A stretch of 64,000 nt of DNA. Origin: Amycolatopsis aidingensis. GTDB taxonomy: Bacteria; Actinomycetota; Actinomycetes; Mycobacteriales; Pseudonocardiaceae. A model generated the notes under the pieces. It saw nothing but the letters and a program-made list of their open reading frames with translations, ran no database searches and was not told the origin of the DNA. Location of the stretch: assembly GCF_018885265.1 (NCBI RefSeq), contig NZ_CP076538.1:3384001-3448000 (forward strand), given 5' to 3'. Numbering within the stretch: the stretch's first letter is position 1; the number at the start of each line of letters is the position of its first letter. The translations under genes were made by a program, and so were the position numbers. This document shows, piece after piece, positions 1-8,917 of the stretch.

Positions 1-573
1 CCCCTGGAACTTCCGGAACCCTCCGGCAGGCCACGGGTCTGCATGGTGTGGGGCCGCTCCGGCACCCGTACCTTCGGCGCGGCCTCCAACAAGCTGCCGC
101 AGATGATCGAGGCGGCCACCTCGCTGGACGCGGAGGTGCTGCTACTGGCGCTGCGCGAGGACGTGCAGGGGTACGACCTCCCGGACACCGTGCACCCGAT
201 GGTCGAGGTGCCGCTGCACCTGGTGCTGCCCGGTTGCGACGCGGTGGTGCACTACGGCAGCGGCGGCGCGACGATGACCTCCGTCGCCGCCGGGGTGCCC
301 CAGCTCGCACTGCCGCTGGCGCACAACTCGGCCCTGCTCACCGGGCGCTTCACCGAGGTGGGCTGCGGCCTCACCGTGCCCAACTACGAGGCCGACGTGC
401 CCTCCCTGCGAGCGGCGCTGGAACGGCTGGTCGGCGAGGCATCCTTCGCGGCGGCAGCAAGGGACCTGGCCGCCATGGCGGCCGGCATGCCCACCCCCGC
501 CGCCACCGTCGGCACCCTCGAGGACATCGCCGGTGCCCGCACCGGCCCGCCGGCGAGCCACGCGCTCGCCTGA
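1..573 (+). CDS. Glycosyltransferase, C-terminal part (cut by left edge)
   Basis: The frame is open from the first base, so only the last 190 or so residues of the enzyme are present. They form the nucleotide-sugar-binding half of a GT-B fold glycosyltransferase of the macrolide type (GT1-like, as in EryCIII and DesVII). The segment HYGSGGATMTSVAAGVPQ sits where this family has its HxGxGT donor-binding loop; the Gly-rich core and the AGVPQL continuation are kept, although His-Tyr-Gly-Ser is a variant of the usual His-His-Gly. By family it would transfer a TDP-deoxysugar to the polyketide aglycone in the cytoplasm. The next gene starts 20 bases downstream on the same strand and sugar-nucleotide genes follow, which supports this role. 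Which sugar and which acceptor cannot be read from the sequence. Confidence 0.85.
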   Translation, partial: PLELPEPSGRPRVCMVWGRSGTRTFGAASNKLPQMIEAATSLDAEVLLLALREDVQGYDLPDTVHPMVEVPLHLVLPGCDAVVHYGSGGATMTSVAAGVPQLALPLAHNSALLTGRFTEVGCGLTVPNYEADVPSLRAALERLVGEASFAAAARDLAAMAAGMPTPAATVGTLEDIAGARTGPPASHALA

Positions 574-593
574 GCGAACGGAAGGAGTCCGTG

Positions 594-1556
594 GTGAGCC
601 GCTACAGCCGCCGCGCGTTCGGCCGGGTCGGCGCGGCAGCCGCGCTGGGCGCGGCCCCGGTCGCGGCCGGAGGGGTCGCCAACGCCGGCACGGCAGGGAC
701 CGGCCGGTGCCGGACGTTCGTCTTCGTGCCTGGCGCCTTCGGCCGGGCCGCCATGTTCGGCTATCTGGTGAACGCGCTGGCCGCCCGCGGGCATCGCGCG
801 CTCGCCGTGGAACTGCCCGGCCACCAGCCCGGGATGGTGCCCTACGGCCCCGGGTTCCAGGCACCCCAGGACCTCGCGGCGTGGGCGGCCGTGCCCTCCC
901 CGCTGGCCGGTATCGGCCTGCGCGAGTACGTGCGGCACACCATCGGGGTGGTGCGCGCGGCCGCAGGGCACGGCCGGGTCGTGCTGGCAGGTGCCAGCGC
1001 GGGTGGCCTGGTGATCGGCCTGGTGGCCCAGGCGGTACCGCACCTGATCGAGCATCTGGTCTACGAGGACGCCTTCTGCTGCGTGCGGCTGCCCAGTATC
1101 GCCGAGTACTACCGGACCCCGGAGGCCGAGGGCGCGCACAACGAGTTCGTCGGCCGCGCCCTGGTCGGCGACCCGGCCCGGCTGGGCGCGCTGCGGGTGA
1201 ACTGGCGCTCAGCCGACCCGGACTTCCTCGGCGAGGCCCGGCCAGCCTTCCTCACTCCGGACGCGCCGGACCGGGAACTGTTGGACGTGCTGAACATCCT
1301 GTACCCGGACGATCCACTCGGGCTCAACCAGGCCGACGCCCGGATCGACCCCCGGCGGTGGGGCCGGATCCGGCGCACCTTCGTCCGGCACACCCGCGAC
1401 GGCCTGGTGCCACTCGCGCTACAGGACCGGATGATCCGTGAGGCGGACGAGCTCACCCCCGGCAACCCGTTCCGGGTGCGCAGCGTGGCCACCGGGCACA
1501 CACCCGCCGCGGACAGGCTTCCCGAGGTCGTGGCGATCCTCGATGAACTCGGCTGA
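594..1556 (+). CDS. Tat-exported alpha/beta hydrolase
   Basis: A 320-residue alpha/beta-hydrolase-fold protein. The N terminus VSRYSRRAFGRVGAAAALG carries a twin-arginine signal (SRRAF) followed by an Ala/Gly-rich hydrophobic stretch, so export in folded form through Tat is predicted. The nucleophile elbow is GASAGG with Ser135. A late ATGHTPAADRLPE segment supplies the likely catalytic His. Overall arrangement resembles the plant-esterase/hydroxynitrile-lyase branch of the fold (inference). GTG at 594 is preferred because GGAAGGAG at 580-587 lies 6 bases upstream; GTG at 591 is the alternative. It follows the glycosyltransferase by 20 bases and precedes the thymidylyltransferase by 36, so it is probably co-transcribed with the cluster. 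It is not a PKS thioesterase: it is secreted and unlinked to an ACP. Substrate unknown. Confidence 0.8.
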   Translation: MSRYSRRAFGRVGAAAALGAAPVAAGGVANAGTAGTGRCRTFVFVPGAFGRAAMFGYLVNALAARGHRALAVELPGHQPGMVPYGPGFQAPQDLAAWAAVPSPLAGIGLREYVRHTIGVVRAAAGHGRVVLAGASAGGLVIGLVAQAVPHLIEHLVYEDAFCCVRLPSIAEYYRTPEAEGAHNEFVGRALVGDPARLGALRVNWRSADPDFLGEARPAFLTPDAPDRELLDVLNILYPDDPLGLNQADARIDPRRWGRIRRTFVRHTRDGLVPLALQDRMIREADELTPGNPFRVRSVATGHTPAADRLPEVVAILDELG

Positions 1557-1592
1557 ACCCGGCCGACCCACCGAGCCCGAAGGGTGACGGAG

Positions 1593-2660
1593 ATGAAGGC
1601 ACTCGTGCTCGCAGGCGGCGCCGGTACCCGGCTGCGCCCGATCACGCACACCTCGGCCAAACAACTGGTTCCGGTGGCGAACAAGCCCATCCTGTTCTAC
1701 GGCCTGGAGTCGATCGCCGCGGCCGGGATCACCGAGGTCGGCATCGTCGTCGGCGACACCGAGGCCGAGGTGCGGGCGGCGATCGGCGACGGTTCCCGGT
1801 TCGGCGTCGCGGTGACCTACCTGCGCCAGCAGGCACCGCTCGGCCTCGCGCACGCGGTGCTGATCGCCGCGGACTTCCTCGGCGGTGACGACTTCCTGAT
1901 GTTCCTCGGGGACAACTTCGTGTTCGGCGGCATCACCGAGGTGGTGCGGCGGTTCACCGAGCAGCGGCCGGACGCCCAGGTCCTGGTCACCAAGGTGGCC
2001 AACCCCTCGGAGTTCGGGGTGGCCGAACTCGACCGGGACGGCCAGCTGATCGGCCTCGAGGAGAAACCGGAGCTGCCGCGCACCGATCTCGCGCTGGTCG
2101 GGGTCTACCTGTTCACCCCCGCGGTGCACACCGCGGTGCGGGCGATCGAACCCTCGGCGCGGGGCGAGCTGGAGATCACCGACGCGCTGCGCTGGCTGCT
2201 GGAGGGCGGATACGACCTGCGGGCCAGCGAGATCTCCGGGTACTGGAAGGACACCGGCAACGTCGCCGACATGCTCGAGGTCAACCGGCTGCTGCTGGAG
2301 ACCCTGGAACCGGCCGTGCTCGGTGCGGTGGACGAGGACACCGAGATCGTCGGCAGGGTGCGGATCGAACCGGGCGCCATGGTGTCCGCATCCCGGGTGG
2401 TCGGCCCGGCCATCATCGGCGCAGGCACCGTGGTGACCGGCTCCTACGTCGGCCCCTCCACCTCGATCGCGGAGAACTGCGTGCTGCGCGACAGCGAGGT
2501 CGAGTTCTCCATCGTGCTGGCCGACTCGCTGCTGGACGGGGTGCACCGGGTCGAGGCCTCGCTGATCGGCCGCAACGTCACCGTGCACGTGACCCAGCGG
2601 GTGCCGGTGGCGCACCGGCTGGTGATCGGGGACCACGGCTGGGTCCAGTTGCCCGGCTGA
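1593..2660 (+). CDS. rmlA: Glucose-1-phosphate thymidylyltransferase (long RmlA/StrD type)
   Basis: This enzyme makes dTDP-glucose from dTTP and glucose-1-phosphate, the first committed step of deoxysugar supply. The N terminus MKALVLAGGAGTRLRPITHT is the nucleotidyltransferase signature, and FLGDNF and ELEITD follow as expected. The last third (from about residue 245) is a left-handed beta-helix-like extension with hexapeptide-type repeats (IIGAGTVVTGSYVGPSTSI), which distinguishes the 355-residue long form found in antibiotic clusters (StrD, DesIII) from the 290-residue housekeeping RmlA. ATG at 1593 is chosen because family members start at MKAL and GAAGGG at 1579-1584 is 8 bases away; GTG at 1584 is an alternative. 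It sits between the hydrolase and the sugar reductase. The matching 4,6-dehydratase (RmlB) is not in the window. Confidence 0.93.
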   Translation: MKALVLAGGAGTRLRPITHTSAKQLVPVANKPILFYGLESIAAAGITEVGIVVGDTEAEVRAAIGDGSRFGVAVTYLRQQAPLGLAHAVLIAADFLGGDDFLMFLGDNFVFGGITEVVRRFTEQRPDAQVLVTKVANPSEFGVAELDRDGQLIGLEEKPELPRTDLALVGVYLFTPAVHTAVRAIEPSARGELEITDALRWLLEGGYDLRASEISGYWKDTGNVADMLEVNRLLLETLEPAVLGAVDEDTEIVGRVRIEPGAMVSASRVVGPAIIGAGTVVTGSYVGPSTSIAENCVLRDSEVEFSIVLADSLLDGVHRVEASLIGRNVTVHVTQRVPVAHRLVIGDHGWVQLPG

Positions 2661-2695
2661 CCACGCCGACATCGCTGATGAGGAAGGACGAGCAG

Positions 2696-3682
2696 ATGGA
2701 GTTCACCAGCCTTGGCCGGACCGCGCTGCGGGTGAGCAGGCTCTGCCTCGGCACGCTCAACCTCGGGGTACGCACCACCACCGAGGAGGCCTTCACGATC
2801 CTGGACCACGCGCTGGACCGCGGGATCAACTTCGTCGACACGGCCAACCAGTACGGCTGGCAGCGGTACAAGGGCTACACCGAGGACCTGCTTGGCGAAT
2901 GGTTCGCCCTCGGCGGCGAGCGGCGGGACCGGGTGGTGCTCGCCACCAAGGTGGGCAACCCCATGACCGAGCTGCCGAACGACCAGGGGTTGTCCGCCCG
3001 CAACATCATCGCCTCCTGCGAGCGGTCCCTGCGACGGCTGCGCACCGAATGGATCGACCTGTACCAGATGCACCACATCGACCGCGCCGCGCCGTGGGAA
3101 GAGGTGTGGCAGGCGATGGAAACGTTGGTGCGGCAAGGAAAGGTCCGCTACGTCGGATCCTCCAACTTCGCGGGCTGGCATCTGGTCGAGGCGCAGGCGG
3201 CGGCGCGGGAACGCAACTTCCTCGGAGTGGTCTCCGAGCAGTGCGTCTACAACCTCATCACCCGGCAGGTGGAGCTGGAGCTGATCCCGGCCGCGCGGCG
3301 GTACGGCATCGCCGTGCTGCCCTGGTCCCCGCTGCACGGCGGCCTGCTCTCCGGCGGGCTGCGCAAGCTGGAGAACGGGGAGGCGGTCAAGACCGCGCAG
3401 GGACGCGCCCAGCAGGCGCTGGTGACCCACGGTTCGGCGGTGGCGGCCTACGAGAAGCTGTGCGACGCCTACGGGATGGACCCCGCGGAGGTCGGGATGG
3501 CCTGGGTCGCCTCCCGCCCTGGGGTGACCGCGCCGGTGGTCGGCCCGCGCACCCTCGGCCAGCTGGACGGCGCGGTGCGCGCCCTGCGTACCGCGCTGCC
3601 AGCCGACCTCACCGGGGAGCTGGAGACGCTGTTTCCTCCGGTGGGCAACGGCGGCCCCGGCCCGGAGGCCTGGGCCTGGTGA
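2696..3682 (+). CDS. Aldo/keto reductase, NDP-hexose C-3 (2,3-)reductase of EryBII/TylC1 type
   Basis: A 328-residue aldo/keto reductase with the full catalytic tetrad: Asp48 and Tyr53 (FVDTANQYGW), Lys85 (LATKVG) and His at 126/127 (YQMHHIDR). The sequence closely follows the EryBII/MegBII/TylC1 branch (SSNFAGWHL, VSEQCVYNL, LPWSPLHGGLLSGG). In that branch the enzyme reduces the 3-keto group of the TDP-3,4-diketo-2,6-dideoxyhexose made by a 2,3-dehydratase, giving a 4-keto-2,6-dideoxyhexose. That dehydratase is encoded at 4855-6294. ATG at 2696 is chosen because AGGAAGGA at 2681-2688 is well placed and family members start MEYTxLGR; an upstream in-frame ATG lies at 2678. The gene converges on the aminotransferase 21 bases downstream. 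Stereochemistry at C-3 cannot be inferred from sequence alone. Confidence 0.88.
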   Translation: MEFTSLGRTALRVSRLCLGTLNLGVRTTTEEAFTILDHALDRGINFVDTANQYGWQRYKGYTEDLLGEWFALGGERRDRVVLATKVGNPMTELPNDQGLSARNIIASCERSLRRLRTEWIDLYQMHHIDRAAPWEEVWQAMETLVRQGKVRYVGSSNFAGWHLVEAQAAARERNFLGVVSEQCVYNLITRQVELELIPAARRYGIAVLPWSPLHGGLLSGGLRKLENGEAVKTAQGRAQQALVTHGSAVAAYEKLCDAYGMDPAEVGMAWVASRPGVTAPVVGPRTLGQLDGAVRALRTALPADLTGELETLFPPVGNGGPGPEAWAW

Positions 3683-3703
3683 GCGGGCGTGCTCAGGACC
3701 GGG

Positions 3704-4858
3704 TCAGCACCCGTTCGGCACCAGGCGCCGGATCAGGTCACTGATCCGGTCGATGTCCGTCGCGGTGACCGCGGTCCCGGTCGGCAGCGCCAGCACCCGG
3801 TCGGCCAGCGCCTCCGCGCGGGGCAGCGGCAGCGGGGCATGCCGGTCCGGCCGGTCGGCGTAGGGCAGCAGCTGGTGGCAGGCGGGATGGAAATAGGGCC
3901 GGGACAGCACATTGTTCCTGGTGAGCAGCTCGTGCAGGCGGTCGCGGTGGATCCCGGCCAGCGCCGCGTCCACCTCGATGACCAGGTACTGGTGGTTCGC
4001 CACCTCGCCGTCGGCCTGCTCACGCACGCTGATACCGGGCACCCCGGCCAGCCCGGCCCGGTAGCGCCGGTGGTTCGCCCGGTTGGCCGCCGCGAAGTCC
4101 GGCATGGATTCCAGCGAGGTGAGGCCCATCGCGGCCGCGCCCTCGGTGAGCTTGGCGTTCGTTCCGGCGAACGCGACCTTGCGGTCCGGGGTGATGCCGA
4201 AGTTGCGCATCGCCCTGGCCCGGCCCGCCACCACCGCGTCGTTGGTGACGATCGCGCCGCCCTCGAAGCTGTTCACGTACTTGTTGGCGTGGAAGCTGAA
4301 CACCTCGGCGGTACCGAACCCGCCGATCGGCGAGCCCCGGTAGGTGCAGCCGATCCCGTGCGCGGCGTCGTACAGCACCACCAGGTCGTGCCGCCAGGCG
4401 AGCTCGGCCAGCCGGTCGATCTCGCAGGGATGGCCGAACACGTGCACCCCGAGAATTCCCCTGGTGCGCGGGCCGATCAGCCGCTCGGCGTGGTCGGGGT
4501 CGATGGTGCCGCTGACCTCGTCCACATCGCAGAAGACCGGCACGATGCCGATCCAGTCCAGTGCGTGCGCGGTCGCGACCCAGGTGAACCCCGGCACCAG
4601 AACCTCGTCCCCGGCCACGAGGCCACTGGCGCGGGCTGCGACCTGGATGCCCGCCGTGGCGTTGCACATGGCGACGCAGTAGCCGGTCCCGGTGACCTCG
4701 GCCAGCGCCGCCTCGAACTCCGCCACCAGCGGGCCGTCGGTGAGCCACTGCCGGTCCAGCGCCCCCTCGATCCGCTGCCGGAACCGGTCCCGGTCCCCGA
4801 GGTTGGGGCGGCCGACATGCAGTGGCTCGGTGAACTCCGGGCCGTCCGCGTTCGTCAT
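3704..4858 (-). CDS. PLP-dependent sugar aminotransferase (DegT/DnrJ/EryC1/StrS), DesI-like
   Basis: A 384-residue fold-type-I aminotransferase of the sugar family. PLP lysine is Lys193 in SFHANKYVNSFEGGA, and Asp164 in LYDAAHGIG would hold the pyridine nitrogen. The N-terminal run PLHVGRPNLGDRDRF and the VPGFTWVATAHALDW segment look like the DesI group, which aminates C-4 of dTDP-4-keto-6-deoxyhexose using glutamate. In this locus the probable substrate is the 4-keto-2,6-dideoxyhexose left by the dehydratase and reductase, giving a 4-amino-2,4,6-trideoxyhexose (inference). ATG at 4858 overlaps the stop of the dehydratase as ATGA, which indicates translational coupling; an ATG at 4867 with a very close GGGGAG is an alternative. 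A C-3 aminotransferase cannot be excluded from motifs alone, but a C-3 reductase next door argues against it. Confidence 0.88.
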   Translation of the reverse strand: MTNADGPEFTEPLHVGRPNLGDRDRFRQRIEGALDRQWLTDGPLVAEFEAALAEVTGTGYCVAMCNATAGIQVAARASGLVAGDEVLVPGFTWVATAHALDWIGIVPVFCDVDEVSGTIDPDHAERLIGPRTRGILGVHVFGHPCEIDRLAELAWRHDLVVLYDAAHGIGCTYRGSPIGGFGTAEVFSFHANKYVNSFEGGAIVTNDAVVAGRARAMRNFGITPDRKVAFAGTNAKLTEGAAAMGLTSLESMPDFAAANRANHRRYRAGLAGVPGISVREQADGEVANHQYLVIEVDAALAGIHRDRLHELLTRNNVLSRPYFHPACHQLLPYADRPDRHAPLPLPRAEALADRVLALPTGTAVTATDIDRISDLIRRLVPNGC

Positions 4859-6294
4859 CTGCTCCATGGCTCCCCTTTCGGTATCTGTTCCCGCGGTTCG
4901 CGGGCGCGGTCCAGGACGGAGCGCAGCGCGGCCACCAGCGTCCTGGCCTGGACGTTGACGTAGTGGCTGTACTTGAGGAACTCGGTCAGCTGGGGCAGCG
5001 ACATCCAGTGGAACTGCGGAGGGGCCGCAGGCAGCCCTTCGCCGACGTCCACGATGAGATAGCGGGTGGTGGCGTGGTAGAACCGGCCACCCTCCTCGGA
5101 CAGCACGCTGTCGAACAGCACCGACCCGGCCGGTGCCGACCGCACCAGATCCAGGTAGCGGGGCTGGTGCTCGGGGCCGAACTGGGTGTAGTTCTCCGGG
5201 GTGCACTGCACCGTGGGGCCGAGTTCGACCACATCCCGGTATCCCGCCTCCACGGTGGCGTTGACCAGTGCATGCGGGACGCCATGGTGGTACCGGACCA
5301 GCAGGGCCGCGATCCCGGTGCCGCGTGGCCGCAGCAGCGGCTGGCACCAGGACGGCACCTCCCTGGTGTTCGAGTCGACCTCGGTCCCGACGATGTCGAA
5401 GTACCGGCCGTCCCGGTGCGTGATCCGGTCCGGACGCACCTGCCAGCCGCCCTCGTGTACCGACGGCAGGGGCATCAGCCGCGCCGTGACGGTGTGCTCG
5501 CTCAGCTGCTCGGTGAGCCAGCTGCGGATCTCGACCTCGGTGTGCAGCGACTGCCGGTCGCCGTCCGGGGCCCGGTGCCAGCCCGGCATGCAGGACAACA
5601 CCGTGCGGGTGTCCATGTTGACCAGGTTGTCCACCGCGAGCAGCCGGTTCAGCTGGCGCAGGGTAAGCCAGCAGAAGTCCTCTCCGGCTTCCACCTCAGG
5701 ACCGACCTCGACGATCATGTTCCGGTTGCGCTTGCAGTAGAACCAGGCGCCCTGCTCGGACTGCAGCACATCGGCCAGCACGGTGCCCGAGCCCGCGGCG
5801 GAGCGGCGGAAGTGCTCGAGGTACGGCACGGTGGCGCCGCCGTGCGCGCGGGTGTAGTTGCTCCTGGTCGCCTGCACCGTTGGCGACAGCTGGATCCCGT
5901 TCACGTTGCCGGGTTCGGTCTTGGCCTGCACCAGGCAGTGCAGCAGCCCGTTGATCTCCCGTACCACGATGCCGAGGATCCCGATCTCCGGCTGGTTGAT
6001 GATGGGCTGCGACCACTCCCGGACCGGGCCGGTGTCCGTGCTGACCCGTAGGCCCTGCACCGAGTAGAACCGGCCGGACCGGTGCCGCAGGTCACCGAGT
6101 CCAGGCCGGAAGTGCCAGCCGCGCATCTCGTCCAGCGGCACCAGCCGGACCCGCTGCCGGTGCACCCGGCGGCGGTCCTCGAGCCAACGCTGGACCCCTG
6201 CGTCGTCCAGCACCGCGCCCCCCGTTGCCGATGCGGACGCGGCCAGCCGTGTGGCCAGCGTTGGATACCGCGTGAGCGAGGCGAGCTCGATCAT
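4855..6294 (-). CDS. NDP-hexose 2,3-dehydratase (EryBVI/TylCVI/SpnO type)
   Basis: A 479-residue protein built of two related halves of roughly 200 residues, as is typical for this family. The repeat is visible as GWHFRPGLGDLRHRSGRFY versus GWQVRPDRITHRDGRYF, NQPEIGILGIVVREINGLLHCLVQ versus LRPRGTGIAALLVRYHHGVPHALV, and LSPTVQATRSNYTR versus LGPTVQCTPENYTQ. The enzyme removes the C-2 hydroxyl of TDP-4-keto-6-deoxyglucose, giving an unstable 3,4-diketo-2,6-dideoxy sugar for a C-3 reductase or aminotransferase. It is the first gene of a leftward pair and its TGA overlaps the ATG of the aminotransferase. The start ATG at 6294 (MIELASL) leaves 184 bases to the divergent PKS gene. Length matches family members (about 460-490 residues). 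Confidence 0.92.
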   Translation of the reverse strand: MIELASLTRYPTLATRLAASASATGGAVLDDAGVQRWLEDRRRVHRQRVRLVPLDEMRGWHFRPGLGDLRHRSGRFYSVQGLRVSTDTGPVREWSQPIINQPEIGILGIVVREINGLLHCLVQAKTEPGNVNGIQLSPTVQATRSNYTRAHGGATVPYLEHFRRSAAGSGTVLADVLQSEQGAWFYCKRNRNMIVEVGPEVEAGEDFCWLTLRQLNRLLAVDNLVNMDTRTVLSCMPGWHRAPDGDRQSLHTEVEIRSWLTEQLSEHTVTARLMPLPSVHEGGWQVRPDRITHRDGRYFDIVGTEVDSNTREVPSWCQPLLRPRGTGIAALLVRYHHGVPHALVNATVEAGYRDVVELGPTVQCTPENYTQFGPEHQPRYLDLVRSAPAGSVLFDSVLSEEGGRFYHATTRYLIVDVGEGLPAAPPQFHWMSLPQLTEFLKYSHYVNVQARTLVAALRSVLDRAREPREQIPKGEPWSR

Positions 6295-6478
6295 AGCCTG
6301 CCCTCCGAGCGTTGCCGGTCGCCGCACATAGTGGACTCCGGATGCGCGGCAAAACCCCAGTGTTTGCGGCTGCCGGTTTCGCTCTGGGGGATTGTGTAGT
6401 TCCCCGTGGGTACGTTTCGCGACTGGCGCGCTGTTCCGCCGCAGGACGGACGTATCACGGGTTGGGGTTGGGCCACGC
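6295..6478. promoter_or_regulatory. Divergent intergenic region, sugar genes / PKS A
   Basis: This 184-base gap separates the leftward 2,3-dehydratase from the rightward PKS gene, so it should hold both promoters. It contains inverted sequences: a GGGGGA near 6386-6391 faces TTCCCC at 6400-6405 with 8 bases between, and CCCCAG near 6355-6361 also pairs with the CTGGGG at 6384-6389. No clear -35/-10 pair was found, and no strong Shine-Dalgarno precedes the PKS start. Operator function is only a guess. Confidence 0.3.
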
Positions 6479-8566
6479 ATGGCAGAGGACCAGGACAAGG
6501 TTGTCGACTACCTTCGGCGGGTCACCGTCGACCTGAGCCGCGCCCGTCAGCGGGTGGAGGAGCTCGAGTACCGCAACCACGAGCCGATCGCGATCGTGGG
6601 CATGGGCTGCCGCTACCCGGGCGGGGTCGGCTCCCCGGAGGACCTGTGGCGCCTGGTGCACGAGGGTGGCGACGCGATATCCGCGTTCCCCCTGGACCGC
6701 GGGTGGCGCACCGGCGAGACGTCCGGCCCTGGCCTTGGTGGGTTCCTGGACGGCGCGGCCGAGTTCGATCCGGCCTTCTTCGACATGTCGCCGCGGGAGG
6801 CCATGTCCACCGACGCCCAGCACCGGCTGCTGCTGGAGGTGACCTGGGAGGCACTGGAGCACGCCCGCCTGGACCCGCGCTCGCTGCGCGGCAGCCGCAC
6901 CGGGGTGTTCGCCGGAATCATCTATGGCGACTACGGCACCCTGCTCGATCCCGAGGACTTCCGTGGGTACCAGGGCACCGGCAGTGCGCAGAGCCTCGCG
7001 TCCGGCCGGGTGGCCTACACCCTCGGCCTGGAGGGCCCCGCGGTCAGCGTGGACACGGCGTGCTCCTCCTCGCTGGTTTCCCTGCATCTTGCGGTCCGTT
7101 CATTGCGCGGTGGGGAATGTTCGCTGGCCCTGGCCGGTGGGGTCACGGTGATGTCCACCCCGGCGCCCTTCGTGGAGTTCGCCCGGCACGGCGGGCTGGC
7201 CGCCGACGGCAGGTGCAAGGCCTTCGCCGAGGCCGCGGATGGCACTGGCTGGGCGGAGGGGGTGGGGGTGCTGGTGCTGGAGCGGTTGTCCGATGCGGAG
7301 CGCAACGGGCATCGGGTACTCGCGGTGGTGCGGGGGAGTGCGGTGAACTCCGATGGTGCCTCGAACGGGCTGACCGCCCCGAACGGCCCCGCGCAACAGC
7401 GGGTGATCACCGACGCACTCGGCGACGCCGGACTGTCCACTCGGGACGTTGATGCGGTGGAGGCGCACGGGACCGGGACCCGGTTGGGGGACCCGATCGA
7501 GGCGCAGGCGGTGTTGGCGACCTATGGGCAGGACCGTGGCACGCCGTTGTTGTTGGGTTCGGTGAAGTCGAATCTCGGGCACACCCTGGCCGCTGCTGGG
7601 GTGGCTGGTGTGATCAAGATGGTGCAGGCGATGCGGTATGGGGTGTTGCCGCGGACTCTGCATGTCGATGCGCGGACCTCGCATGTGGATTGGTCGGCGG
7701 GTGCGGTGGAGTTGCTGACCGAGCAGGCGGAGTGGCCGCGGGTGGACCGGCCCCGCCGGGCCGGGGTGTCCTCCTTCGGGATCAGTGGCACCAACGCACA
7801 CGTCGTACTGGAGCAACCCGAGCCGCAGGAACACCCCATCCGCGAGGATGGCCCGCTGCCCGCGGTGCTGCCCTGGGCACTGTCCGCCCGGTCCGCGGGC
7901 GGGCTGAGGGCGCAGGCCGGACGGCTGCGCACCCACCTGGACGCCGCGGCCCCGGACGCCATCGACATCGGGCTCTCCCTTGGCGTATCCCGGACCGCCT
8001 TCGAGCACCGCGCGGTGGTACTGGCCGAGGATCCGGCGGGTGCGGCGGGTTCGCTGGCCGCCATCGCCGAAGGGCGGCCGGACCCCGCGGTCGTCCAGGG
8101 CAGCGCGGTGACCGGGAAGACCGCGTTTGTGTTTTCGGGTCAGGGTTCGCAGTGGTTGGGTATGGGTCGGGGGTTGTATGGGCGGTTTCCGGTGTTTGCG
8201 GAGGCGTTTGATGCGGTGGTGGCGGAGTTGGGTGTTGGGGTGCGGGAGGTGGTGTGGGGTGAGGATGCGGGGGCTTTGGTGCGGACTGGGTTTGCGCAGC
8301 CTGCGTTGTTTGCGTTGGAGGTGGCGTTGTTTCGGTTGGTGGAGTCGTGGGGGGTGCGGCCGGATTATGTGGTGGGGCATTCGGTTGGTGAGTTGGCTGC
8401 GGCGTATGTGGCTGGGGTGTTGTCGTTGCGGGATGCGTGTGTGGTGGTGGCGGCGCGGGCTCGGTTGATGGAGGGGTTGCGGTCGGGTGGGGTGATGGTG
8501 GCGGTGCGGGCTGGTGAGGGTGTGGTGGGTCCGTTGTTGGGGGAGGGGTGTGGGTTGCGGCGGTGA
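6479..8566 (+). CDS. PKS A fragment 1: docking helix, KS1 and first part of AT1
   Basis: First open segment of PKS A. The start [15 protein letters not shown] is the coiled N-terminal docking domain that pairs with an upstream PKS subunit, so this protein is not the chain initiator. KS1 runs from GMGCRYPGG to [10 protein letters not shown] with the active-site Cys in DTACSSS and the two His motifs (EAHGTGT, KSNLGH). AT1 begins at [14 protein letters not shown] and contains GHSVGEL. The frame ends at a TGA inside AT1, because the G run at 8545-8548 has four G; an almost identical copy in module 2 has five (13539-13543) and stays open. No good ribosome-binding site is visible before ATG 6479; the start rests on the docking-domain pattern. 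Confidence 0.85.
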   Translation: MAEDQDKVVDYLRRVTVDLSRARQRVEELEYRNHEPIAIVGMGCRYPGGVGSPEDLWRLVHEGGDAISAFPLDRGWRTGETSGPGLGGFLDGAAEFDPAFFDMSPREAMSTDAQHRLLLEVTWEALEHARLDPRSLRGSRTGVFAGIIYGDYGTLLDPEDFRGYQGTGSAQSLASGRVAYTLGLEGPAVSVDTACSSSLVSLHLAVRSLRGGECSLALAGGVTVMSTPAPFVEFARHGGLAADGRCKAFAEAADGTGWAEGVGVLVLERLSDAERNGHRVLAVVRGSAVNSDGASNGLTAPNGPAQQRVITDALGDAGLSTRDVDAVEAHGTGTRLGDPIEAQAVLATYGQDRGTPLLLGSVKSNLGHTLAAAGVAGVIKMVQAMRYGVLPRTLHVDARTSHVDWSAGAVELLTEQAEWPRVDRPRRAGVSSFGISGTNAHVVLEQPEPQEHPIREDGPLPAVLPWALSARSAGGLRAQAGRLRTHLDAAAPDAIDIGLSLGVSRTAFEHRAVVLAEDPAGAAGSLAAIAEGRPDPAVVQGSAVTGKTAFVFSGQGSQWLGMGRGLYGRFPVFAEAFDAVVAELGVGVREVVWGEDAGALVRTGFAQPALFALEVALFRLVESWGVRPDYVVGHSVGELAAAYVAGVLSLRDACVVVAARARLMEGLRSGGVMVAVRAGEGVVGPLLGEGCGLRR

Positions 8567-8917
8567 ATGGGCCGGGTTCGGTGGTGTTGTCGGGGGAGCG
8601 GGGGGCTGTGTATGGGGTGGTGGAGGTGTTGGCTGGGTTGGGTTATCAGACCCGGGAGTTGGTGGTGAGTCATGCTTTTCATTCGGGGTTGATGGAGCCG
8701 ATGGTGGGGGAGTTCGCTCGGGCTATCGGGGGTATTTCGCCTGGTGTTGGGGAGGTTCCGGTGGTGGCTGCTGCTGATGTGGGTGAGGGGTTTGGGTCGG
8801 TGGGGTATTGGGTGCGGCAGGTGCGGGAGCCGGTGCGGTTTGGGGATGCGGTGGTGAGGTTGTCCGAGTTGGGGGTGTCGCGGTTTCTGGAACTCGGGCC
8901 GGACGGGTCGTTGTGTG
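8123..8917 (+). repeat. Repeat block A, copy 1 (AT1)
   Basis: About 795 bases covering most of AT1, near-identical to 13117-13912. By eye the only differences are one missing G at 8545-8548 and a GAC/GAT change near the end. Leu is mostly TTG and Gly mostly GGG/GGT here, unlike flanking CTG/GGC. Confidence 0.9.

Noticed and set aside
8564..8566. TGA ending PKS A fragment 1, considered as a selenocysteine codon because sel genes are present
   Set aside because: The protein continues in a different frame after the break, and the second copy shows the cause is a missing G.
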